64,000 nt of DNA from AEGEAN-183 sp964342745 (GCA_964342745.1 CAYFFW010000003.1:9634-73633); one strand, 5' to 3'. Shown: positions 52,520-61,483, counted from the stretch's first letter. Notes: a model not told the origin generated them from the letters alone. Numbers and translations are program-made.

Positions 52520-53089
52520 CCTATCCTGTAAATGCAAATTTAGCATATTCCTAAAATCATTTAGAATTTTTGTTCTTTCTTTCCTTGGCTTATGAACTAT
52601 ATGATCAACAAATCCGTAGAAACTTAAAATAAAGAGATCTGTTTGTCTTTCTAGTACATTAGGGGTCTTTCCTGGCCAACCTCTTTTAATAATATTCTTT
52701 ATTTTTTCTGCTAATACTCTTTTATTTTGTTCCCTAAATTCAAGACATACAGGTATAAAGCTACAAACTTCCCAATGTAAATCTGCGTCTGAAGAAAGAT
52801 CTGAAACAAAATCCTCTAGAAAAGTATCAAATACCTTCTTAAAATCACCTGGCGTTTTTGCTTTGTTTATCTTTTTATTTAAAGATTTATAGACTGATTT
52901 CCAGTTAGCCTTCTGTTGATCTAAAAATATATCTTCCATAGAAGAGTAATATTTAGTGATATCAGTAAATTCAACTCCCAATTCTTTCGAGATAGATAGT
53001 AGATTTATTCCTGAAACCTTCGGGTCTCTTCTAACTGAATTAACAGCCTGAACAACTATCTTAGCTTTTAATTCTTGATCTTCTTTCAT
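52508..53089 (-). CDS. TetR-family-like transcriptional regulator
   Basis: A 193-residue all-helical protein. The N-terminal part (about 8-58) fits a TetR DNA-binding domain: a first helix (KAKIVVQAVNSVRRD), then LLSISKELGVEFTDITKYYS with the YxxxSxMEDIFLD recognition-helix ending. The rest has no recognisable ligand signature. It lies downstream of the acyl-CoA ligase and MaoC genes on the same strand, so it may respond to acyl-CoA and control them; this is inference from position. It overlaps gatB convergently by 12 bases. The recognition helix is more acidic than usual. Confidence 0.65.
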   Translation of the reverse strand: MKEDQELKAKIVVQAVNSVRRDPKVSGINLLSISKELGVEFTDITKYYSSMEDIFLDQQKANWKSVYKSLNKKINKAKTPGDFKKVFDTFLEDFVSDLSSDADLHWEVCSFIPVCLEFREQNKRVLAEKIKNIIKRGWPGKTPNVLERQTDLFILSFYGFVDHIVHKPRKERTKILNDFRNMLNLHLQDRLFF

Positions 53090-53147
53090 AAAAAGAATAA
53101 TAAAACTTCTTCCGTGATTTTATAAAAAAAATGAATTTTTTGAGAAC

Positions 53148-53603
53148 TTACGTTACAAACATAGATAGTGATTCAGCTACAAATGCTGGCTTATCTATAC
53201 CCTCGATCTCCATAGTAATTTCAGTCTTCATTAAATACCTCCCATCGCCCTTATCGTCAACAGCCAGTACTTTGCTATGGGTCCTTACCTTTGATCCTAC
53301 ATTTACAGGATTTATAAATCTAACCTTATCAAGGCCATAATTAAAAACATGCTTTAAATTTTCAGGTGCTAAAACGGCCTGAGAAGTTAAATGGGGCACT
53401 AAAGATAAGGATAAAAATCCATGAGCTATTGTAGAGCCAAATAAAGGTGTAGCTTTCTCAGAATCTATATGAATAAACTGATGATCTAATGTAGCATCAG
53501 CGAACTGATTTATTCTTTCTTGGTCCACTTCAAACCATTCAGAACTTCCTATTTCTTCGCCCACATAGTCTGCTAATTTCTCAGCCGGTACAAGTCCAAT
53601 CAT
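53148..53603 (-). CDS. MaoC-like (R)-specific enoyl-CoA hydratase
   Basis: A 151-residue single hot-dog domain of the MaoC/NodN dehydratase family. The hydratase motif is present: DHQFIHIDSEKA, then FGSTIAHGFLSLSL (about 40-67), providing the catalytic Asp and His. Such enzymes hydrate trans-2-enoyl-CoA to (R)-3-hydroxyacyl-CoA. It follows the acyl-CoA ligase by one base and is probably translated with it, suggesting a joint role in fatty or short-chain acid metabolism. The physiological substrate cannot be told from sequence. Confidence 0.85.
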   Translation of the reverse strand: MIGLVPAEKLADYVGEEIGSSEWFEVDQERINQFADATLDHQFIHIDSEKATPLFGSTIAHGFLSLSLVPHLTSQAVLAPENLKHVFNYGLDKVRFINPVNVGSKVRTHSKVLAVDDKGDGRYLMKTEITMEIEGIDKPAFVAESLSMFVT

Positions 53604-53604
53604 A

Positions 53605-55233
53605 TTATTCTCCTATCTCAATTAAGTGTTCTTTATACTCATCTCTCAAATCTGTTTTTAACAATTTCCCAGTTGCAGTATGAGGAAGTTCAGAAACAAA
53701 AATTACATCATCTGGTAACCACCATTTTGCTACTTTATCTTCTAAAAAGGATAAAATATCTTCTTTTGAAACTTCTCTGCCTTCCACTTTAACTACTAAT
53801 AATAGTGGTCTTTCATCCCATTTTTTATGTAAAACTCCTATAACGCAAGCTTCAGCAACATCAGGATGTCCTACTGCAGCATTCTCTAAGTCTATAGAAC
53901 TTATCCATTCTCCCCCAGACTTAATAACATCTTTACTTCTATCGACAATTTCCATTGAACCGTCAGAATGAATTTTTGCTACGTCCCCAGTATCAAACCA
54001 GCCATTATCATCTAAAGCACTTTCATTACTTTTAAAGTACCTTTCGACAATAGTAGGGCCTCTTACTAGTAAACGACCAAAAGCTACTCCATCTTTAGCT
54101 AACTCGTTCCCTTCATCATCTGCTATGGTCATATCTACACCAAAAAAAGCCTTACCTTGTTTTTGTTGTTGATCATATCTTTTTTCAATATCCATATCTT
54201 CCATCTCAGCTGTTCTTACTGTAGCTGTTCCTAAAGGACTCATCTCAGTCATACCCCAACCATGCATAAGAAATACATCATGCTTCTCTTCAAATTCCTG
54301 AATCATAGCCCTTGGTGCAGCCGCTCCACCTACTAGTGCAGTTGTAACTGAGTCAAGTGTTTGATTTGTTTCATTAAGGTATTGCAACAAACCAAGCCAA
54401 ACTGTAGGAACTCCCATTAAAAGATCTGGTTTTTCTTGATTAATTAACTCAAAAATAGAGGCACCATCCATCATAGGTCCAGGTAATACTAACTTTGCTC
54501 CAAACATTGCTGAAGCATAAGGAATCCCCCAAGCATTGACATGAAACATTGGAACTACAGGAAGAATTACTGATGAACTTGAAACCTTAGCTACGTTACC
54601 AGAGCTGACGATCCAAGTATGTAAAATTGTAGATCTGTGGGAATAAAGAACTCCCTTAGGATTGCCTGTTGTTCCAGATGTATAGCAAAGACTTGAGGCT
54701 GTATTTTCATCAAATATTGGCCAGTTATATTGGTTAGATTCATTCTCTATTAGTTCTTCATAACAAATAACATTTTTAAGTTTAGTTTCAGGCATATGTT
54801 CTTTATCAGTAAGGATTATTATTCCTTTTAAGCCTTCTAAAGAATCAGAGATTGATTCGACTAGTTGAACGAAAGATAAATCTACAAAAAGATACTTATT
54901 TTGGGCATGATTAATAATATAAGTTAATTGTTCTGGAAAAAGTCTAGGATTAACTGTATTTACAACACACCCTATACCCGACACACCAAAATATAGTTCA
55001 AAATGCCTGTAAGTATTCCACGCTAAAGTGCCTACTACGTCCCCTTGCTTTAACCCTAGTTTCTCTAAAGCATTTGCTAATTTTCGAGAACGATCAGCTG
55101 CATCTCTAAGAGTATATCTATGTATCGGCCCTTCTACCGTTCTAGAAACAATTTCTGTATTAGTGTGATAGGTTTCAGCATGTTCTATCAAACCAGAGAT
55201 CAGCAATTGACCTTCTTGCATATTTCCTAACAT
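53605..55233 (-). CDS. Acyl-CoA ligase, AlkK/DmdB-like
   Basis: An AMP-forming acyl-CoA synthetase of 542 residues. The ATP motif CYTSGTTGNPKGVLYSHR (about 180-197), VPMFHVNAWGIPY, the HGWGMTEMSPLGT adenylate motif, GWFDTGDVAKI and the catalytic lysine in the C-terminal TATGKLLKTDL are present. The N-terminus MLGNMQEGQLLISGLIEHAE resembles Pseudomonas AlkK (medium-chain acids) and marine DmdB (methylmercaptopropionate from DMSP). Choosing between these needs phylogeny. Next to a MaoC hydratase and a TetR-like gene. Confidence 0.9.
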   Translation of the reverse strand: MLGNMQEGQLLISGLIEHAETYHTNTEIVSRTVEGPIHRYTLRDAADRSRKLANALEKLGLKQGDVVGTLAWNTYRHFELYFGVSGIGCVVNTVNPRLFPEQLTYIINHAQNKYLFVDLSFVQLVESISDSLEGLKGIIILTDKEHMPETKLKNVICYEELIENESNQYNWPIFDENTASSLCYTSGTTGNPKGVLYSHRSTILHTWIVSSGNVAKVSSSSVILPVVPMFHVNAWGIPYASAMFGAKLVLPGPMMDGASIFELINQEKPDLLMGVPTVWLGLLQYLNETNQTLDSVTTALVGGAAAPRAMIQEFEEKHDVFLMHGWGMTEMSPLGTATVRTAEMEDMDIEKRYDQQQKQGKAFFGVDMTIADDEGNELAKDGVAFGRLLVRGPTIVERYFKSNESALDDNGWFDTGDVAKIHSDGSMEIVDRSKDVIKSGGEWISSIDLENAAVGHPDVAEACVIGVLHKKWDERPLLLVVKVEGREVSKEDILSFLEDKVAKWWLPDDVIFVSELPHTATGKLLKTDLRDEYKEHLIEIGE

Positions 55234-55242
55234 TTTTTCTCC

Positions 55243-56364
55243 TTATTTATTTTCTTTATCCCTAAACAAGACTTCCATTATCGGTTTAGAATATCTTCGA
55301 GAAGCCCACTCTTCAAGTACCTTTTGATCTTCATTCTTATAATTTTTTACAAGAAGATTTAAATCTATAAAAAAACTCCAAAGATAAGGAGCCCATTCCA
55401 ACTGTAAGTTACTTTTCCATTCAATGCACAAAGGAGCAGAAAGTTTTAAAAGACCCTCTAAACCCTCAATGTCTTTTAGACTTGGTGTTCTATCAAAGGG
55501 TCCTTCAAAAAAGGGAAAAACCTCATTAAAGCAGCTAGGTACTCCAAAATCTTTTAATATTTCTTGAGTAGTTTTTAACCCTTTAAATTGAGAGAGTATT
55601 ATTGAATCTGTTAAAGGTAGGCCAGTTGCATTTAGCCCGATTCCTATAGGACTATGTTCCAAGAATTCCCTACCTTTATATTCACCAATAAATAAATTTC
55701 TGGGGCAATAGTCATTAGCATAATAGTTATCCCAAATAATTATTGGATTCTTAAATATCTTATTTAAAGAGGATATATCCTCATCATCAATATTTTTACT
55801 AACAACTTCTTTTCCTGTCCAAAGCATTGGCATTTCAATAGGAATATTCTTAGATAGTTCTTTTAAATAGGAAGATTCACTTATTTCTCCTCGTGCAAAG
55901 TTATTACAGTAAACAGTGGGACAAAAAATAATTGGGTCTTCTTGGTCTTGATTAATAGAGTTAAGTATTTCTGAATGAACTTTTGCTAATTTATCATCCC
56001 TATCAAAGTCTACATCATCAAAGAATAAGGCAAATCTCTTAAACCCTATATCTTTAAACTGTTTAATTTTTTTATTAACTGAATTTATTACTTGTTTTAA
56101 ATCATCCTCAGTACTAATAATCGGAGACAAAGCTATATAAGTTTTTATTCCAAATTTCTCTCCTTCATTATTGAGCAATCTTAGCTCTAGTGCTAAATCT
56201 TCTGGGTAATTAGTAGCCCAGTTAGAACGATGAAAAGGATCTTCTTTGGGACCATATATGTAAAAATCCATAGAGAGGTCTGCTAATCTTTTTAAAATCA
56301 GGCTTCGATGATCTTGAGTCATCAATCTGCCATAAAATCCCTCTATATAACCTTTTTTTATCAT
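55243..56364 (-). CDS. GH84 family beta-N-acetylglucosaminidase (O-GlcNAcase-like)
   Basis: A 373-residue stand-alone GH84 catalytic domain. Family motifs are very clear: GYIEGFYGRLMTQDHR at the N-terminus, DFYIYGPKEDPFHRSNW (about 33-49), the catalytic pair D116-D117 in FALFFDDVDF, and WDNYYANDYCPRNLFIGEYK (211-230), nearly identical to the human O-GlcNAcase WDN..AND segment with the substrate-binding Asn and Asp. No signal peptide or carbohydrate-binding module is seen, so it should be cytoplasmic. It is 4 bases downstream of moeB in the prfA operon. Natural substrate unknown; protein O-GlcNAc, aminosugar glycans or wall fragments are possible. Confidence 0.88.
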   Translation of the reverse strand: MIKKGYIEGFYGRLMTQDHRSLILKRLADLSMDFYIYGPKEDPFHRSNWATNYPEDLALELRLLNNEGEKFGIKTYIALSPIISTEDDLKQVINSVNKKIKQFKDIGFKRFALFFDDVDFDRDDKLAKVHSEILNSINQDQEDPIIFCPTVYCNNFARGEISESSYLKELSKNIPIEMPMLWTGKEVVSKNIDDEDISSLNKIFKNPIIIWDNYYANDYCPRNLFIGEYKGREFLEHSPIGIGLNATGLPLTDSIILSQFKGLKTTQEILKDFGVPSCFNEVFPFFEGPFDRTPSLKDIEGLEGLLKLSAPLCIEWKSNLQLEWAPYLWSFFIDLNLLVKNYKNEDQKVLEEWASRRYSKPIMEVLFRDKENK

Positions 56365-56368
56365 TTTA

Positions 56369-57106
56369 TTAACTACAAACCCTGCATCCAGGATCTTTTT
56401 TTACCTTTAAAATTCTGCTTTGGTTTGATAATCCATCGAATTCAATGAGGCTCCCTGATGAGTTGCCTTCATTCAAAATTAGTTTAATTACCTCCAATGC
56501 CTGCAAGCAACCTATCAACCCTGTTACGGGTGCAAGGATTCCTGATTCAGAGCAACTCTCATCCTCTTTCATATTAGACCCATAAAGGCACTCATAACAA
56601 GGAGATTCTTTATCAGAGAAGTTAAGCCTTAGCAATTGCCCCTTCCATCCAATAGCAGAACCAGATATAAGAGGTCTTTTGTATTTAAAACAAATCTCAT
56701 TTAAAGCATATCTTGCTTGAAAATTATCTGTTGAATCAACAACTATTAATTCTTTACGCAAAAGTAAATCAAGCTTCTTCTTATCTAGCTTCTCTTGAAT
56801 TGTTTTGACTTTTATTTTGGGGTTAGCAGAACCTAATCTCTTCTTAGTTACGGCAGTCTTTTTAAGACCTATATCTTCATCATTAAATAGAATCTGCCTA
56901 TGAAGATTAGAAACATCTATTTCGTCATAATCACAGACAGTTAATTCCCCTATACCAGCTCTACATAAATAGTTTGCTGTAACAGAGCCCAAACCTCCTA
57001 AACCAATAATTAATACTTTAGATTTCTCTATTTTCTTCTGCCCATCTATATCTACTTCTGGTAGAACTATTTGCCTGCTATATCGAAGCAATTCTTCATC
57101 TTTCAT
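56369..57106 (-). CDS. moeB: MoeB/ThiF-family sulfur-carrier adenylyltransferase
   Basis: An E1-like enzyme that adenylates the C-terminus of a ubiquitin-like sulfur carrier (MoaD or ThiS). The 245 residues contain RYSRQIVLPEVDIDGQKK, the nucleotide loop GLGGLGSVTANYLCRAG (about 35-51), DxSNLHRQ, STDNFQARYALN, two zinc CxxC pairs (CYEC and CRVC) and the GILAPVTGLIGCLQALE segment. prfA-prmC-moeB is a conserved gammaproteobacterial order, favouring MoeB, but ThiF cannot be excluded; no moa or thi genes are nearby. Confidence 0.85.
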   Translation of the reverse strand: MKDEELLRYSRQIVLPEVDIDGQKKIEKSKVLIIGLGGLGSVTANYLCRAGIGELTVCDYDEIDVSNLHRQILFNDEDIGLKKTAVTKKRLGSANPKIKVKTIQEKLDKKKLDLLLRKELIVVDSTDNFQARYALNEICFKYKRPLISGSAIGWKGQLLRLNFSDKESPCYECLYGSNMKEDESCSESGILAPVTGLIGCLQALEVIKLILNEGNSSGSLIEFDGLSNQSRILKVKKDPGCRVCS

Positions 57107-57109
57107 AGA

Positions 57110-57946
57110 CTATGCGCTTTGAGCTTTAATCGCTCTTTTGTCTCCGTTTAAGTCATAAATAGCCGACGAATTTGTAAATTTAGAGTTTTTCATCAAAACC
57201 ATTAACTCTTTTGCTTGCTTAGGAGCATGCTCCAGATACAAATAACCTCCTTTCCTCAAATACTGTCCTGCTGATGAAACAATTCCATACAAATGTTCTT
57301 TTCCACTTAACCCAGAAACAAGAGCCTCTTTGGGCTCAAATTTTAAGCCATCAGAAATAAGATTTGGATTACCTTCTTCAATATAAGGTGGATTACTTAT
57401 TATTAAATCAAAACAGTTGTGCTTGAAAGAATTTAACCAGTTACTGCAAACTAAATAAATTTCTAGATTGTGTTTAATTGAGTTTTGTTTAGCTACATTT
57501 AATGCATTTTTTGAAAGATCAGAACAATAGACATGCCAATCTTTCCTTTCTTGTTTTAATGATAAACCTATTGCCCCACTTCCCGTTCCAAGATCAAGAA
57601 CACTCAAACCCTTGCGATGAAAATTAGATAAAATATCTTCAACAATGACTTCGGTTTCTGGTCTTGGTACAAGAACACTATTATTTACTTCTAGATTAAG
57701 ATTCCAAAATTCTTTTGTACCAAGAATATATGCAAGTGGTTCCCCATTATTTCTTCTATTAACCATAGAAGAGAGCCTATCTATTTGATTTGAGTCAAGA
57801 TGAATCGAAGATGAAAATAGTTTTGTTCTATTTATCTTTAACAAGTCACATGCCATAAGCTCTAAGTCATACTTAGATAAATGTTCATTCTTTTGATCAG
57901 AAAAAGAAAGTGTTTCCGAAATAAATCCCTGAACTGTTTGAACCAT
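57110..57946 (-). CDS. prmC: Release-factor glutamine methyltransferase
   Basis: PrmC (HemK) methylates the glutamine of the GGQ motif in RF1 and RF2. The 278-residue protein has an N-terminal helical domain, the PRPETEVIVEDIL stretch, the SAM loop LDLGTGSGAIGLSL (about 117-130) and the catalytic NPPY (185-188) that recognises the target glutamine. It starts 2 bases after prfA, whose product is its substrate, the normal pairing. Confidence 0.95.
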   Translation of the reverse strand: MVQTVQGFISETLSFSDQKNEHLSKYDLELMACDLLKINRTKLFSSSIHLDSNQIDRLSSMVNRRNNGEPLAYILGTKEFWNLNLEVNNSVLVPRPETEVIVEDILSNFHRKGLSVLDLGTGSGAIGLSLKQERKDWHVYCSDLSKNALNVAKQNSIKHNLEIYLVCSNWLNSFKHNCFDLIISNPPYIEEGNPNLISDGLKFEPKEALVSGLSGKEHLYGIVSSAGQYLRKGGYLYLEHAPKQAKELMVLMKNSKFTNSSAIYDLNGDKRAIKAQSA

Positions 57947-57948
57947 TC

Positions 57949-59034
57949 TTAGACTTTCTCAAGATTTGCTAGAGCTTCAGCTTGGTTAGCTTCTAATAAT
58001 GCAGTAGTCATCTCTTCTATATCGCCATCTAAAAAAGAAGCTAAATTATGAAGGGACATTTCAATCCTGTGGTCTGTTATTCTATTCTGAGGAAAATTAT
58101 AAGTTCTTATTTTTTCTGATCTATCTCCAGACCCCACCATTACCTTCCTATTCTCAGCTTGCTCAGCATTCTTTTTTTCCTTTTCTGCATCCAACAATTT
58201 AGTTTTTAATAAACTTAAAGCCTTTTCTTTGTTTTTATGTTGAGATCTTCCATCTTGGCATTCTACAACTAGTCCTGATGGAACATGAGTTAGTCTAACG
58301 GCCGAATCAGTTTTATTTACGTGCTGACCTCCTGCTCCAGAAGCCCTGAATGTATCCACTCGAAGATCATTCTTATCTATCTCTATCTCAGAAAATTCTG
58401 TAAGTTCTGGAAGAACTGCTACTGAACAGGCCGAGGTATGTATCCTTCCTTGTGATTCTGTCTCAGGTACTCTTTGGACTCTGTGCACCCCAGCTTCAAA
58501 TTTAAGGTTTTTAAAAACATCGTTTCCTTCTATTCTAGTTACTAATTCTTTAAAACCTCCATGATCTCCTTCTCTAACACTAATAACTTCAGTTTTCCAA
58601 TTTCTTCTTTCAGCTACCCTTAAGTACATTCTAAAAAGATCCCCAGAAAATAAAGCAGCTTCATCACCCCCAGTCCCGGCTCTTATTTCTAAAAAGACAT
58701 TTTTTGAATCGTCAGGATCTTTAGGAAGTAAAAGTTTTTTTAAACTACTTTCAAGTAACTTTACTTTGCCCCTTAACTCTTCTAGTTCAGATTCAGCCAA
58801 AGCTCTTATATCTTCATCTTTATCCTCTGACATCTGAGAGGCTTCCTCTATGGCATTTTGAGTTATTTTAATTTCTTTATAAGCCTCTACTACAGGTGTA
58901 AGCTCTGAATACTCTTTTGTAAGGCTAATATATTTTTTTTGATCTTTAGTTACATCAGGGTGACTTAAAAGGACCTCAATTTCATTAAATCTTTCTGAAA
59001 CTTCTGATAATTTATTTAAAATACTTTCTATCAT
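57949..59034 (-). CDS. prfA: Peptide chain release factor 1
   Basis: RF1 reads UAA and UAG stops and triggers peptide release. The 361 residues include the GGQ motif (GAGGQHVNKT, 235-237) and the stop-codon tripeptide region RVPETESQGRIHTSA, in which the usual PxT is PET (190-192) where E. coli has PAT. Otherwise full length. First gene of prfA-prmC-moeB-GH84; hemA, the usual gene upstream, is absent, and lolB diverges from it. Confidence 0.96.
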   Translation of the reverse strand: MIESILNKLSEVSERFNEIEVLLSHPDVTKDQKKYISLTKEYSELTPVVEAYKEIKITQNAIEEASQMSEDKDEDIRALAESELEELRGKVKLLESSLKKLLLPKDPDDSKNVFLEIRAGTGGDEAALFSGDLFRMYLRVAERRNWKTEVISVREGDHGGFKELVTRIEGNDVFKNLKFEAGVHRVQRVPETESQGRIHTSACSVAVLPELTEFSEIEIDKNDLRVDTFRASGAGGQHVNKTDSAVRLTHVPSGLVVECQDGRSQHKNKEKALSLLKTKLLDAEKEKKNAEQAENRKVMVGSGDRSEKIRTYNFPQNRITDHRIEMSLHNLASFLDGDIEEMTTALLEANQAEALANLEKV

Positions 59035-59065
59035 AGATTTAATTAATTAAAGGCATGTTAATAAC

Positions 59066-59581
59066 TTGAATAAGCACAACATAAAGATTTTACTATTTCT
59101 TTTATCAACTGTTTTAATAAGTTGTGCATCCAATAACCAGCTTAATAATTCTCCTGAAATTATCTTTCAAGATAGAGATTTTACTATAGAGGGAAAGTTT
59201 AAAATTAAAATTAATGACTTTAAACAAAATGGTTACTTTGTATTTAAGGGGCAGAGAAACCAAGTAACCTTAACTTTAGGAAAAAATTACCTACTACCAG
59301 AAAGAAAATTTTTATTTAATAGGGAGGATTTAGTTTCATTTTCTGAGTTATTTAAAGATGATCAATTTAAATTATCTTCAGATCCTATTCCTCAAGACTT
59401 AAAAGTAGAAAAACTTATCTCAATTATTTTAGGAGAAAATAAAATAAACTCTTTTGGATCTTGGTCTGTATCCTATGTAAAGAGAGAGGGAGTAAAACAA
59501 GAAATGAAAATACCTTCTAAGATAATTTTTTATGAAAATTTGAACTCAATAGAGATAATTTTAAAAAAAGTTCTAATCTAG
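59066..59581 (+). CDS. lolB: Outer-membrane lipoprotein receptor LolB
   Basis: LolB receives lipoproteins from LolA and inserts them in the outer membrane. The 171-residue predicted lipoprotein starts with a signal ending TVLIS-Cys20 and continues with a beta-rich domain (FTIEGKFKIKINDFKQNGYF, then TLTLGKNY) consistent with LolB. Identity is weak by sequence, but the lolB-ispE-prs neighbourhood, divergent to prfA, is diagnostic. The only start that keeps the signal is TTG at 59066; the ATG at 59055 is out of frame. Confidence 0.82.
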   Translation: MNKHNIKILLFLLSTVLISCASNNQLNNSPEIIFQDRDFTIEGKFKIKINDFKQNGYFVFKGQRNQVTLTLGKNYLLPERKFLFNREDLVSFSELFKDDQFKLSSDPIPQDLKVEKLISIILGENKINSFGSWSVSYVKREGVKQEMKIPSKIIFYENLNSIEIILKKVLI

Positions 59582-59586
59582 AAAAA

Positions 59587-60393
59587 ATGAAAATTAAGTC
59601 TCCAGCAAAGATAAATCTACATTTACAGGTTATAAATAAAAGAAATGATGATTATCATGAAATTAGAAGTGTGTTTCAACTTATAGATTTATTTGATGAG
59701 ATTAGTTTTGAAGTTACTGAAAAAGAAATTCAACTTAATCAGGAACCTTATGAAATAAAAGACAATCTAATTCATAAAGCAGCTCTTTCATTAAAGGAAG
59801 CAACAAATTCTTCTCTTGGAGCAAATATATCCGTAAAAAAAATGATTCCGATTGGAAAAGGGCTTGGTGGAGGAAGTTCAGATGCTGCTACTACTTTAAT
59901 TGTTTTAAATAAGCTTTGGCAAACAGGATTAACTAAACAAGAGCTATTAGAAATAGGTCTTGGGCTTGGTTCAGATGTTCCTTTTTTTATCCATGGTAAA
60001 AATTGCTGGGCAGAAGGTAGGGGTGAGATATTTAAACAAATTAGTCTTCAATCCAAATTGTTTCTCTTAATTTTTCCTGAAGTAAATATCAGCACTAAAG
60101 AGGCTTTTAATAACCTAGAAATCGAAGAGAAGACTCCTATATCAAAAGAAAAATTTTTAGATGGCTTTTCTTTTAATTCTTTTGAAAATTGGGCAAAAGA
60201 AAACTTCTATGAAATAGAAAATGCCTTTGAATTATTAAAAGATTTTGGTACTCCAAGACTTACTGGAACAGGATCTGCAGTATTTGTTCCTTTAAAAAAC
60301 CAGGAAGAAGGAAAAAAAGCTTTGAAGAATTTTGAAAAAGGAATTATTGTAAAAAGTTTAGATGATTCGCCTTTAAGACAATTAATAGAATAA
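59587..60393 (+). CDS. ispE: 4-diphosphocytidyl-2-C-methyl-D-erythritol kinase
   Basis: IspE is the GHMP kinase of the MEP pathway, acting between IspD and IspF, both encoded at 4031-5217. The 268-residue protein has SPAKINLHLQVINKRNDDYH near the N-terminus, the GHMP ATP motif PIGKGLGGGSSDAA (about 87-100) and LGSDVPFFIHG. The ATG at 59587 follows lolB by 5 bases. It is followed by tRNA-Gln. Confidence 0.96.
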   Translation: MKIKSPAKINLHLQVINKRNDDYHEIRSVFQLIDLFDEISFEVTEKEIQLNQEPYEIKDNLIHKAALSLKEATNSSLGANISVKKMIPIGKGLGGGSSDAATTLIVLNKLWQTGLTKQELLEIGLGLGSDVPFFIHGKNCWAEGRGEIFKQISLQSKLFLLIFPEVNISTKEAFNNLEIEEKTPISKEKFLDGFSFNSFENWAKENFYEIENAFELLKDFGTPRLTGTGSAVFVPLKNQEEGKKALKNFEKGIIVKSLDDSPLRQLIE

Positions 60394-60411
60394 AATACGC
60401 ACCCAAAATAT

Positions 60412-60486
60412 TGGGGAGTGGCCAAGCGGTAAGGCAGCGGCTTTTGATGCCGCCATTCGCAGGTTCGAATCCTGCCTCCCCAGCCA
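60412..60486 (+). tRNA. tRNA-Gln (anticodon TTG)
   Basis: A 75-base cloverleaf with encoded CCA. Acceptor TGGGGAG pairs with CTCCCCA, the anticodon stem GCGGC pairs with GCCGC around the loop TTTTGAT (anticodon TTG), and the T arm is GCAGG-TTCGAAT-CCTGC. It is embedded between ispE and prs, 16 bases before prs, as in Pseudomonas, and is probably processed from the operon transcript. Confidence 0.98.
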
Positions 60487-60502
60487 TAAAAAGAGAGAGA
60501 AT

Positions 60503-61459
60503 ATGCATACAAGAAGACCAGGTTTAGTACTTTTTTCAGGAAATGGGAATAGAGAACTTTCTGAAGCGATTTCAAAGAAGCTAAGTCTAAAGCTTGGAGA
60601 ATCTAGAGTCGAAAGATTTAGTGATGGAGAAATTAGTGTAAAGATTGAAGAAAACGTTAGAGGAATGGATGTTTTTTTAATTCAACCCACCTGCCCTCCT
60701 GCTCATGAAAACCTAATGGAGCTAGTAATATTAGTGGATGCACTTAAAAGATCTTCAGCTAGCAGAATAACTGCTGTTATTCCCTATTATGGTTATGCTA
60801 GGCAAGACAGAAGGGTTAGATCAGAAAGGGTTCCTATAAGTGCTAAAGTTGTCGCTGATATATTGGAGAGGTCAGGTATAGACAGGGTGTTGACCGTTGA
60901 ACTCCATTCTGAACAAATTCAAGGATTCTTTGATATTCCTGTAGATAATGTTTATGGAACTAGAATTATTCATGATGATATCAACAAACAGAAATTTAAC
61001 GATATTCTAATTGTTTCACCAGATGTGGGAGGGGTTGTCAGATCGAGAGCTCTTGCAAAAGTTTTGGAACTGAGTGATTTAGCAATTATAGATAAAAGGA
61101 GAGATGAAAATAATAAATCTGAAGTAATGAACGTAATAGGAGAAGTAAAAGATAAAGACTGCGTCCTAATAGATGATATTGTCGATTCAGCTGGAACTCT
61201 TTGTAATGCAGCTGGTGCATTAAAGGATCGGGGAGCAAAAAAAGTTTGTGCTTATATCGTCCATCCGGTCCTTTCAGGAGAAGCAATCAAAAAAATAAAT
61301 AAATCAAAGCTTGATCAATTGGTAGTAACAGATACCATACCGCTCTCTGATTCAGCTAAGGAATGTAAAAAGATTAGGGTGATCTCCATGGCCCCTACTT
61401 TAGCTGAAGCAATAAGAAGAGTTAATAATGAAGAATCAATAAGTGCTATGTTCCTGTAA
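60503..61459 (+). CDS. prs: Ribose-phosphate pyrophosphokinase
   Basis: Prs makes PRPP from ribose 5-phosphate and ATP for nucleotide, histidine and NAD synthesis. The 318 residues include LFSGNGNRELSEAIS, RFSDGEISVKIEENVRG, the YYGYARQDRRVRSE loop (about 94-107), and the PRPP-binding DDIVDSAGTL. The ATG has an AGAGAGAG ribosome binding site. prs-rplY-pth-ychF is conserved. Confidence 0.97.
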   Translation: MHTRRPGLVLFSGNGNRELSEAISKKLSLKLGESRVERFSDGEISVKIEENVRGMDVFLIQPTCPPAHENLMELVILVDALKRSSASRITAVIPYYGYARQDRRVRSERVPISAKVVADILERSGIDRVLTVELHSEQIQGFFDIPVDNVYGTRIIHDDINKQKFNDILIVSPDVGGVVRSRALAKVLELSDLAIIDKRRDENNKSEVMNVIGEVKDKDCVLIDDIVDSAGTLCNAAGALKDRGAKKVCAYIVHPVLSGEAIKKINKSKLDQLVVTDTIPLSDSAKECKKIRVISMAPTLAEAIRRVNNEESISAMFL

Positions 61460-61483
61460 TTAGTTACAAAGGAGATTAATTAA

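Noticed and set aside
57949..59034. PET instead of PAT in RF1 as a possible stop-codon reassignment
   Set aside because: The motif is PxT with a variable middle residue, and both TAA/TAG and TGA serve as stops in the window, so the standard code holds.
60207..60575. 122-codon open frame on the - strand containing GWGGRIRTCEWRHQKPL
   Set aside because: This is the antisense translation of tRNA-Gln and the end of ispE, a well-known annotation artefact.
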